A stretch of DNA of 64,000 nucleotides from Osmia lignaria lignaria (lineage: Eukaryota; Arthropoda; Insecta; Hymenoptera; Megachilidae). Position numbers and translations under genes: made by a program. Within the stretch, counting starts at the first letter, position 1; every line of letters starts with the position of its first letter. A model generated the notes under the pieces. The model made no database searches, was not told the origin of the DNA, and was given only the letters and a program-made list of their open reading frames with translations. The stretch lies in NCBI RefSeq assembly GCF_051020975.1, contig NW_027478166.1:3411501-3475500 (forward strand), written 5' to 3'. Below, one piece after another: positions 1 to 8,826 of this stretch.

Positions 1-133
1 TATGTCCGTCAGGCCCCTTCCCTTGAGATATATCTGCAAATCTCTCGGAAACAAAGCGAGCTATGGCAAAATGTTAAGAGACCTTTTTTGTAGAGAATTA
101 TGTTTCCTACAATTTATGTTCTATGATATTTTT
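1..133. repeat. Partial monomer at left edge
   Basis: This is the last 133 nt of a monomer cut by the window boundary. It contains the TATGTCCGTCAGGCCCC segment, one ATATCTCG-like element degraded to AAATCTCTCGG, the GCGAGCTATGGCAAAATG segment, the T6 tract and an A-type tail. The array therefore continues to the left. Confidence 0.97.
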
Positions 134-152
134 TGATCAGAAGCGTAGTTTT

Positions 153-369
153 CGAGATATATCGAGATATTTAAAAGTTCCGAAGCCGCACCAACATAAT
201 AGAGATACAGAAACACCGTGGCCCCTTTCTTTGAGATAACTCTGCACTAGTGCGAGCCGCAAATGCCACTTCCAGCTTAGCTGTGCAGAAGAAGAACAAC
301 AAGAAGAAGAAATATCTCGAAATATGTCCGTCAGGCCCCTTCCCTTGAGATAAATCTGCAAATATCTCG
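153..369. repeat. Dispersed CGAGATAT / ATATCTCG inverted elements in the monomer
   Basis: The first full monomer has CGAGATAT at 153-160 and 163-170 and its reverse complement ATATCTCG at 312-319 and 362-369. The strongest pair is an 11-nt perfect inverted repeat, TCGAGATATTT at 162-172 with AAATATCTCGA at 310-320, separated by 137 nt. In B-type copies the second direct element becomes CAAGATAT, leaving three of four. Such elements could be binding sites for a repeat-specific protein or arms of a large hairpin. Neither role can be shown from sequence alone. Confidence 0.8.
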
Positions 370-395
370 GAAACCAAGCGAGCTATGGCAAAATG
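220..395. repeat. Imperfect internal direct repeat inside the monomer
   Basis: Two related segments 114 bp apart start GGCCCC in each monomer. In the first copy, arm 1 (220-265) runs GGCCCCTTTCTTTGAGATAA, then TCTGCAC, GCGAGC and GCAAATG. Arm 2 (334-395) runs GGCCCCTTCCCTTGAGATAA, then TCTGCAAATATCTCGG, GCGAGCTATGG and CAAAATG. The landmarks keep the same order, with about 16 extra bases in arm 2 that include the second ATATCTCG element. This suggests the 322-bp unit grew partly by duplication of a shorter ancestor. The alignment was made by eye. Confidence 0.75.
288..312. repeat. GAA-rich purine tract of the monomer
   Basis: A 25-nt tract on the plus strand made of GAA triplets interrupted by CAACAA. 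It occurs in essentially every monomer. Variants include GAGGAAGAAC, GAACAAGAAC (from 14300 onward), GAAGAGCAAC (27-40 kb), AAAAAGAAA (4319, 9149, 10437) and CAAGTAGAAG (3997, 8827, 10115). No length expansion of the triplets is seen. Confidence 0.9.
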
Positions 396-455
396 TTAAG
401 AGACCTTTTTTGTAGAGATTTAAGTTTCCTACTTTTTATGTTCTATGATATTTTT

Positions 456-777
456 TGATCAGATGGGTAGTTCTCGAGATATATCAAGATATTTAAAAGT
501 TCCTAAGCCGCACCAACATAAGAGAGATACAGAAACACCGTGGCCCCTTTCTTTGAGATAACTCTGCACTATTGCGAGCTGCAAATGCCACTTCCAGCTT
601 AGCTGTGCAGAGGAAGAACAACAAGAAGAAGAAATATCTCGAAATATGTCCGTCAGGCCAGTTCCTTTGAGCTGAATCTGCAAATATCTCGGAAACGAAG
701 CGAGCTATGGCAAAATGTTAAGAGACATTTTTTGTAGAGAATTATGTTTCCTACAATTCATGTTCTATGATATTTTT
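456..777. repeat. Monomer with the variant right-end cassette (Q type)
   Basis: This 322-bp monomer carries a linked group of substitutions in its right third: GAGGAAGAAC in the purine tract, and GGCCAGTTCCTTTGAGCTG in place of the usual GGCCCCTTCCCTTGAGATA. The same cassette recurs across the window, for example in monomers starting at 2066, 13978, 15588, 23959, 33617, 39411, 41987, 43597, 50681, 52291, 53579, 55833, 61629 and 62273. It sits behind both A and B heads, which suggests it moves as a block by conversion or crossover. In the left and middle of the window it is usually followed by an A-type head and GAGACGTTTTTTG. Confidence 0.9.
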
Positions 778-1743
778 TGATCCGAAGCGTAGTTTTCGAG
801 ATATATCGAGATATTTAAAAGTTCCGAAGCCGCACCAACATAATAGGGATACAGAAACACCGTGGCCCCTTTCTTTGAGATAACTCTGCACTAGTGCGAG
901 CCGCAAATGCCACTTCCAGCTTAGCTGTGCAGAAGAAGAACAACAAGAAGAAGAAATATCTCGAAATATGTCCGTCAGGCCCCTTCCCTTGAGATAAATC
1001 TGCAAATATCTCGGAAACGAAGCGAGCTATGGCAAAATGTTAAGAGACCTTTTTTGTAGAGAATTGAGTTTCCTACTTTTTATCTTCTATGATATTTTTT
1101 GATCAGATGCGTAGTTCTCGAGATATATCAAGATATTTAAAAGTTCCGAAGCCGCACCAACATAATAGAGATACAGAAACACCGTGGCCCCTCTCTTTGA
1201 GATAACTCTGCACTATTGCGAGCTGGAAATGCCACTTCCAGTTTAGCTGTGCAGAAGAAGAACAACAAGAAGAAGAAATATCTCGAAATATGTCCGTTAG
1301 GCCCCTTCCCTTGAGATAAATCTGCAAATATCTCGGAAACGAAGCGAGCTATGGCAAAATGTTAAGAGACCTTTTTTGTAGAGAATTAAGTTTCCTACTT
1401 TTTATGTTCTATGATATTTTTTGATCAGATGCGTAGTTCTCGAGATATATCAAGATATTTAAAAGTTCCGAAGCCGCACCAACATAATAGAGATACAGAA
1501 ACACCGTGGCCCCTTTCTTTGAGATAACTCTGCACTGTTGCGAGCTGTAAATGCCACTTCCAGCTTAGCTGTGCAGAAGAAGAATAACAAGAAGAAGAAA
1601 TATCTCGAAATATGTCCGTCAGGCCCCTTCCCTTGAGATATATCTGCAAATATCTCGGAAACGAAGCGAGCTATGGCAAAATGTTAAGAGACCTTTTTTG
1701 TAGAGAATTATGTTTCCTACAATTTAGGTTCTATGATATTTTT

Positions 1744-2709
1744 TGATCAGAAGCGTAGTTTTCGAGATGTATCGAGATATTTAAAAGTTCCGAAGCCGCA
1801 CCAACATAATAGAGATACAGAAACACCGTGGCCCCTTTCTTTGAGATAACTCTGCACTAGTGCGAGCCGCAAATGCCACTTCCAGCTTAGCTGTGCAGAA
1901 GAAGAACAACAAGAAGAAGAAATATCTCGAAATATGTCCGTCAGGCCCCTTCCCTTGAGATATATCTGCAAATATCTCGGAAACGAAGCGAGCTATGGCA
2001 AAATGTTAAGAGACATTTTTTGTAGAGAATTCTGTTTCCTACAATTTATGTTCTATGATATTTTTTGATCAGAAGCGTAGTTTTCGAGATATATCGAGAT
2101 ATTTAAAAGTTCCGAAGCCGCACCAACATAATAGGGATACAGAAACACCGTGGCCCCTTTCTTTGAGATAACTCTGCACTAGTGCGAGCCGCAAATGCCA
2201 ATTCCAGCTTAGCTGTGCAGAAGAAGAACAACAAGAAGAAGAAATATCTCGAAATATGTCCGTCAGGCCAGTTCCTTTGAGCTGAATCTGCAAATATCTC
2301 GGAAACGAAGCGAGCTATGGCAAAATGTTAAGAGACCTTTTTTGTAGAGAATTATGTTTCCTACAATTTAGGTTCTATGATATTTTTTGATCAGAAGCGT
2401 AGTTTTCGAGATGTATCGAGATATTTAAAAGTTCCGAAGCCGCACCAACATAATAGAGATACAGAAACACCGTGGCCCCTTTCTTTGAGATAACTCTGCA
2501 CTAGTGCGAGCCGCAAATGCCACTTCCAGCTTAGCTGTGCAGAAGAAGAACAACAAGAAGAAGAAATATCTCGAAATATGTCCGTCAGGCCCCTTCCCTT
2601 GAGATATATCTGCAAATATCTCGGAAACGAAGCGAGCTATGGCAAAATGTTAAGAGACCTTTTTTGTAGAGAATTATGTTTCCTACAATTTATGTTCTAT
2701 GATATTTTT
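1744..2709. repeat. Repeated A-type pair at 644-bp spacing
   Basis: Monomers starting at 1744 and 2388 share rare marks: TTAGGTTCTATG in the preceding tail, GATGTATCGAG in the head and GAGATATATCTGC near the right end. They are separated by one A-type Q-cassette monomer at 2066. This is a small local duplication of a two-monomer step. No higher-order pattern was detected elsewhere in 1-3352. Confidence 0.7.
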
Positions 2710-3030
2710 TGATCAGAAGCGTAGTTTTCGAGATATATCGAGATATTTAAAAGTTCCGAAGCCGCACCAACATAATAGAGGTACAGAAACATCGTGGCCT
2801 CTTTCTTTGAGATAACTCTGCACTATTGCGACCTGCAAATGCCACTTCCAGCTTAGCTGTGCAGAAGAGGAACAACAAGAAGAAGAAATATCTCGGAATA
2901 TGTCGTCAGGCCCCTTCCCTTGAGCTAAATCTGCAAATATCTCGGAAACGATGCCAGCTATCGGAAAATGTTAAGAGACCTTTTTTGTAGAGAATTAAGT
3001 TTCCTACTTTTTATGTTCTATGATATTTTT
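2710..3030. repeat. 321-bp monomer with a private 1-nt deletion
   Basis: The copy reads TGTCGTCAGG near 2901-2910 where others read TGTCCGTCAGG, so one C is missing. The next TGATCA comes at 3031, 321 nt after this one. No other monomer in the window shows this deletion, so it is an independent event. The copy also carries other private marks, such as ACGATGCCAGCTATCGG near 2948-2964. Confidence 0.9.
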
Positions 3031-3352
3031 TGATCAGATGCGTAGTTTTCGAGATATATCGAGATATTTAAGAGTTCCGAAGCCGCACCAACATAATAGA
3101 GATACAGAAACATCGTGGCCCCTTTCTTTGGGATAACTCTGCACTATTGCGAGTTGGAAATGCCACTTCCAGTTTAGCTGTGCAGAAGAAGAACAACAAG
3201 AAGAAGAAATATCTCGAAATATGTCCGTCAGGCCCCTTCCCTTGAGATAAATCTGCAAATATCTCGGAAACCAAGCGAGCTATGGCAAAATGTTAAGAGA
3301 CATTATTTGTAGAGAATTAAGTTTCCTACTTTTTATGTTGTACGATATTTTT

Positions 3353-5284
3353 TGATCAGATGCGTAGTTCTCGAGATATATCCAGATATTTAAAAGTTCC
3401 GAAGCGGCACCAACATAATAGAGATACAGAAACACCGTGGCCCCTTTCTTTGAGGTAACTCTGCACTATTGCGAGCTGCAAATGCCACTTCCAGCTTAGC
3501 TGTGCAGAAGAAGAACAACAAGAAGAAGAAATATCTCGAAATATGTCCCTCAGGCCCCTTCCCTTGAGATAAATCTGCAAATATCTCGGAAACCAATCGA
3601 GCTATGGCAAAATGTTAAGAGACCTTATTTGTAGAGAATTAAGTTTCCTACTTTTTATGTTCTACGATATTTTTTGATCAGATGCGTAGTTCTCGATATA
3701 TATCAAGATATTTAAAAGTTCCGAAGCCGCACCAACATAATAGAGATACAGAAACACCGTGGCCCCTTTCTTTGAGATAACTCTGCACTATTGCGAGCTG
3801 GAAATGCCACTTCCAGCTTAGCTGTGCAGAAGAAGAACAACAAGAAGAAGAAATATCTCGAAATATGTCCGTCAGGCCCCTTCCCTTGAGATAAATCTGC
3901 AAATATCTCGGAAACGAAGCGAGCTATGGCAAAATCTTAAGAGACCTTTTTTGTAGAGAATTATGTTTCCTACAATTTACGTTCTCTGATATTTTTTGAT
4001 CAGAAGCGTAGTTTTCGAGATATATCGAGATATTTATAAGTTCCGAAGCCGCACCAACATAATAGAGATACAGAAACACCGTGGCCCCTCTCTTTGAGAT
4101 AACTCTGCACAATTGCGAGCTGCAAATGCCACTTCCAGCTTAGCTGTGCAGAAGAAGAACAACAAGTAGAAGAAATATCTCGAAATATGTCCGTCAGGCC
4201 CCTTCCCTTGAGATAAATCTGCAAATATCTCGGAAACGAAGCGAGCTATGGCAAAATGTTAAGAGACCTTTTTTGTAGAGAATTATGTTTCCTACAATTT
4301 ATGTTCTATGATATTTTTTGATCAGAAGCGTAGTTTTCGAGATATATCGAGATATTTAAAAGTTCCGAAGCAGCACCAACATAATAGAGATACAGAAACA
4401 CCGTGGCCCCTTTCTTTGAGATAACTCTGCACTATTGCGCGCTGCAAATGGCACTTCCAGCTTAGCTGTGCAGAAGAAGAACAACAAGAAAAAGAAATAT
4501 CTCGAAATATGTCCGTCAGGCCCCTTCCCTTGAGATAAATCTGCAAATATCTCGGAAACGAAGCGAGCTATGGCAAAATGTTAAGAGACCTTTTTTGTAG
4601 AGAATTAAGTTTCCTACTTTTTATGTTCTATGATATTTTTTGATCAGATGCGTAGTTCTCGAGATATATCCAGATATTTAAAAGTTCCGAAGCGGCACCA
4701 ACATAATAGAGATACAGAAACACCGTGGCCCCTTTCTTTGAGGTAACTCTGCACTATTGCGAGCTGCAAATGCCACTTCCAGCTTAGCTGTGCAGAAGAA
4801 GAACAACAAGAAGAAGAAATATCTCGAAATATGTCCCTCAGGCCCCTTCCCTTGAGATAAATCTGCAAATATCTCGGAAACCAATCGAGCTATGGCAAAA
4901 TGTTAAGAGACCTTATTTGTAGAGAATTAAGTTTCCTACTTTTTATGTTCTACGATATTTTTTGATCAGACGCGTAGTTCTCGATATATATCAAGATATT
5001 TAAAAGTTCCGAAGCCGCACCAACATAATAGAGATACAGAAACACCGTGGCCCCTTTCTTTGAGATAACTCTGCACTATTGCGAGCTGGAAATGCCACTT
5101 CCAGCTTAGCTGTGCAGAAGAAGAACAACAAGAAGAAGAAATATCTCGAAATATGTCCGTCAGGCCCCTTCCCTTGAGATAAATCTGCAAATATCTCGGA
5201 AACGAAGCGAGCTATGGCAAAATCTTAAGAGACCTTTTTTGTAGAGAATTATGTTTCCTACAATTTACGTTCTCTGATATTTTT
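3353..5284. repeat. Four-monomer HOR p-q-r-s, first locus (p q r s p q)
   Basis: Monomer p has ATATCCAGAT, AGCGGCACC, TTGAGGTAAC, TCCCTCAGG and CCAATCGAGC. Monomer q has TCTACGATAT, CTCGATATAT and AAATCTTAAG. Monomer r has ACGTTCTCTGAT, TTTATAAG, CACAATTGCG and AAGTAGAAG. Monomer s has AGCAGCACC, GCGCGCTGCAAATGGC and AAAAAGAAA. The order p-q-r-s spans 1288 bp (3353-4640) and then p-q repeats (4641-5284). The same series occurs at 9471-11402, exactly 6118 bp (19 monomers) downstream, so the two are copies by descent. Confidence 0.9.
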
Positions 5285-5606
5285 TGATCAGAAGCGTAGT
5301 TTTCGAGATATATCGAGATATTTAAAAGTTCCGAAGCCGCACCAACATAATAGAGATACAGAAACACCGTGGCCCCTTTCTTTGAGATAACTCTGCACTA
5401 TTGCGACCTGCAAATGCCACTTCCAGCTTAGCTGTGCAGAAGAAGAACAACAAGAAGAAGAAATATCTCGAAATATGTCCATCAGGACCCTTCCCTTGAG
5501 ATAAATCTGCAAATATCTCGGAAACGAAGCGAGCTATGGCAAAATGTTAAGAGACCTTTTTTGTAGAAAATTATGTTTCTCACAATTTATGTTCTATGAT
5601 ATTTTT
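5285..5606. repeat. Chimeric monomer (t/u hybrid)
   Basis: The left part matches the monomer at 11403, with ATTGCGACCTGCAAATG and an A head after ACGTTCTCTGAT. The right part matches the next monomer at 11725, with TCCATCAGGACCC and the tail AAAATTATGTTTCTCAC. Relative to the 11.4-12.0 kb locus exactly one monomer is missing here, so an in-register crossover within about 5420-5480 is the simplest explanation. After this copy the offset to the downstream relative changes from 6118 to 6440 bp. Confidence 0.82.
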
Positions 5607-7216
5607 TGATCAGATGCGTAGTTCTCGAGATATATCAAGATATTTAAAAGTTCCGAAGCCGCACCAACATAATAGAGATACAGAAACACCGTGGCCCCTC
5701 TCTTTGAGATAACTCTGCACTATTGCGAGCTGGAAATGCCACTTCCAGTTTAGCTGTGCAGAAGAAGAACAACAAGAAGAAGAAATATCTCGAAATATGT
5801 CGATCAGGACCCTTCCCTTGAGATAAATCTGCAAATATCTCGGAAACGAAGCGAGGTATGGCAAAATGTTAAGAGACCTTTATTGTAGAGAATTATGTTT
5901 CCTACAATTTATGTTCTATGATATTTTTTGATCAGAAGCGTAGTTTTCGAGATATAGCGAGATATTTAAAAGTTCCGAAGCCGCACCAACATAATAGAGA
6001 TACAGAAGCACCGTGGCCCCTTTCTTTGGGATAACTCTGCACTATTGCGAGCTGCAAATGCCACTTCCAGCTTAGCTGTGCAGAAGAAGAACAACATGAA
6101 TAAGAAATATTTCGAAATATGTCCGTCAGGCCCCTTCCCTTGAGATAAATCTGCAAATATCTCGGAAACGAAGCGAGCTACGGCAAAATGTTAAGAGACC
6201 TTTTTTGTAGAAAATTAGGTTTCCTACTTTTTATGTTCTAGGATATTTTTTGATCAGATGCGTAGTTCTCGAGATATATCAAGATATTTAAAAGTTCCGA
6301 AGCCGCACCAACATAATAGAGATACAGAAACACCGTGGCCCCTTTCTTTGCGATAACTCTGCATTATTGCGAGCTGCAAATGCCACTTCCAGCTTAGCTG
6401 TGCAGAAGAAGAACAACAAGAAGAAGAAATATCTCGAAATATGTCCGTCAGGCCCCTTCCCTTGAGATAAATCTGCAAATACCTCGGAAACCAAACGAGC
6501 TATGGCAAAATGTTAAGAGACCTTTTTTGTAGAGAATTAAGTTTCCTACTTTTTATGTTCTATGATATTTTTCGATCAGAGGCGTAGTTCTCGAGATATA
6601 TCGAGATATTTAAAAGTTCCGAAGCCGCACCAACATAATAGAGATACAGAAACACCGTGGCCCCTTTCTTTCAGATAACTATGCACTATTGCGAGCTGCA
6701 AATGCCACTTCCAGCTTAGCTGTGCAGAAGAAGAACAACAAGAAGAAGAAATATCTCGAAATATGTCCGTCAGGCCCCTTACCTTGAGATAAATCTGCAA
6801 ATATCTCGGAAACGAAGCGAGCTATGGCAAAATGTTAGGAGACCTTTTTTGTAGAGAATTAAGTTTCCTACTTTTTATCTTGTATGATATTTTCTGACCA
6901 GATTCGTAGTTCTCGAGATATATCAAGATATTTAAAAGTTCCGAAGCCGCACCAACATAATAGAGATACAGAAACACCGTGGCCCCTCTCTTTGAGATAA
7001 CTCTGCACAATTGCGAGCTGCAAATGCCACTTCCAGCTTAGCTGTGCAGAAGAAGAACAACAAGAAGAAGAAATATCTCGAAATATGTCCGTCAGGCCCC
7101 TTCCCTTGAGATAAATCGGCAAGTATCTCGGAAACGAAGCGAGCTATGGCAAAATGTTAAGAGACCTTTTTTGTAGAGAATTATGTTTCTTACAATTTAT
7201 GTTCTATGATATTTTT
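5607..7216. repeat. Mixed monomers between the two p-q-r-s loci
   Basis: Five monomers. The copy at 5607 (TCGATCAGGACCC, GCGAGGTATGG, TTTATTGTAG) matches 12047 and 19774. The copy at 5929 (GATATAGCGAG, CAGAAGCACCG) matches the left part of 12369 and 20096. The copies at 6251, 6573 and 6895 carry TTAGGTTTCC, TTCAGATAACTATGC and TTCTGACCAGATTCG marks, related to types found at 13-23 kb. This is a reservoir of types that reappear downstream. Confidence 0.75.
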
Positions 7217-7860
7217 TGATCAGATGCGTAGTTCTCGAGATATATCAAGATATTTAAAAGTTCCGAAGCCGCACCAACATAATAGAGATACAGAAACACC
7301 GTGGCCCCTCTCTTTGAGATAACTCTGCACTATTGCGAGCTGGAAATGCCACTTCCAGTTTAGCTGTGCAGAAGAAGAACAACAAGAAGAAGAAATATCT
7401 CGAAATATGTCCATCAGGACCCTTCCCTTGAGATAAATCTGCAAATATCTCGGAAACGAAGCGAGCTATGGCAAAATGTTAAGAGACCTTTTTTGTAGAA
7501 AATTATGTTTCTCACAATTTATGTTCTATGATATTTTTTGATCAGATGCGTAGTTCTCGAGATATATCAAGATATTTAAAAGTTCCGAAGCCGCACCAAC
7601 ATAATAGAGATACAGAAACACCGTGGCCCCTCTCTTTGAGATAACTCTGCACTATTGCGAGCTGGAAATGCCACTTCCAGTTTAGCTGTGCAGAAGAAGA
7701 ACAACAAGAAGAAGAAATATCTCGAAATATGTCCATCAGGACCCTTCCCTTGAGATAAATCTGCAAATATCTCGGAAACGAAGCGAGCTATGGCAAAATG
7801 TTAAGAGACCTTTTCTGTAGAGAATTAAGTTTTCTACTTTTTATGTTCCATGATATTTTT
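7217..7860. repeat. Tandem doublet of u-type monomers
   Basis: Two successive monomers are almost identical and share TCCATCAGGACCC, GAGCTGGAAATG, CCAGTTTAGC and an A-like tail in front of a B head. This looks like a recent single-monomer duplication. Single u-type copies are found at 11725 and 19452. Confidence 0.82.
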
Positions 7861-8826
7861 TGATCAGATGCGTAGTTCTCGAGATACATCAAGATATTTA
7901 AAAGTTCTGAAGCTGCACCAACATAATAGAGATACAGAAACACCATGGCCCCTTTCTTTGAGATAACTCTGCACTAGTGCGAGCCGCAAATGCCACTTCC
8001 AGCTTAGCTGTGCAGAAGAAGAACAACAAGAAGAAGAAATATCTCGAAATATGTCCGTCAGGCCCCTTCCCTTGAGATAAATCTGCAAATATCTCGGAAA
8101 CGAAGCGAGCTATGGCAAAATGTTAAGAGACCTTTTTTGTAGCGAATTAAGTTTCCTACTTTTTATGTTCTATGATATTTTTTGATCAGATGCGTAGTTC
8201 TCGAGATATATCAAGATATTTAAAAGTTCCGAAGCCGCACCAACATAATAGAGATACAGAAACACCGTGGCCCCTTTCTTTCAGATAGCTATGCACTATT
8301 GCGAGCTGCAAATGCCACTTCCAGCTTAGCTGTGCAGAAGAAGAACAACAAGAAGAAGAAATATCTCGAAATATGTCCGTCAGGCCCCTTCCCTTGAGAT
8401 AAATCTGCAAATATCTCGGAAACCAAGCGAGCTATGGCAAAATGTTAAGAGACATTATTTGTAGAGAATTAAGTTTCCTACTTTTTATGTTGTACGATAT
8501 TTTTTGATCAGATGCGTAGTTCTCGAGATATATCAAGATATTTAAAAGTTCCGAAGCCGCACCAACATAATAGAGATACAGAAACACCGTGGCCCCTCTC
8601 TTTGAGATAACTCTGCACAATTGCGAGCTGCAAATGCCACTTCCAGCTTAGCTGTGCAGAAGAAGAACAACAAGAAGAAGAAATATCTCGAAATATGTCC
8701 CTCAGGCCCCTTCCCTTGAGATAAATCTGCAAATATCTCGGAAACCAAGCGAGCTATGGCAAAATGTTAAGAGACCTTATTTGTAGAGAATTAAGTTTCC
8801 TACTTTTTATGTTCTACGATATTTTT
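7861..8826. repeat. F-H monomer pair plus following copy
   Basis: The F monomer (7861) has TTCCATGATAT, GATACATCAAG, TTCTGAAGCTGC and CACCATGG. The H monomer (8183) has TTTCAGATAGCTATGCAC. The same F-H pair occurs at 13656, 21383, 23315 and 32973. The third copy here (8505) has GTTGTACGATAT in front and CACAATTGCG, and supplies the start of the chimeric r copy at 8827. Confidence 0.8.

Larger units (their letters stand above)
134..455. repeat. Representative A-type satellite monomer
   Basis: A complete 322-bp monomer that shows the unit's anatomy. In order it has: TGATCA (134-139); a head with two direct copies of CGAGATAT (153-160 and 163-170); a segment starting GGCCCC at 220; the A-type middle CACTAGTGCGAGCCGC; a GAA-rich purine tract (288-312); ATATCTCG on the opposite sense (312-319); a second GGCCCC segment from 334; another ATATCTCG (362-369); and GAGCTATGGCAAAATG followed by a T6 tract. 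A-type copies have AAGCGTAGTTTTCGAG in the head, are usually preceded by a tail reading CCTACAATTTATG, and often carry CACTAGTGCGAGCC. The head and middle markers can be uncoupled in other copies. Confidence 0.95.

Noticed and set aside
153..185. TATA-like promoter in the ATATATCAAGATATTTAAAAG region
   Set aside because: AT-rich runs like this are expected in the monomer and no initiator, downstream element or transcript boundary can be recognised. Satellite transcription is possible but not supported by the sequence alone.
288..312. GAA microsatellite expansion
   Set aside because: The tract keeps the same length in all copies and is interrupted by CAACAA. Only substitutions are seen, so it behaves as part of the monomer.
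362..384. CENP-B box
   Set aside because: The reverse complement of the CTCGGAAACGAAG segment gives CTTCGTTTCCGAG, which resembles the first half of the vertebrate CENP-B box but lacks the required internal A and CGGG. It is a half-match at best.
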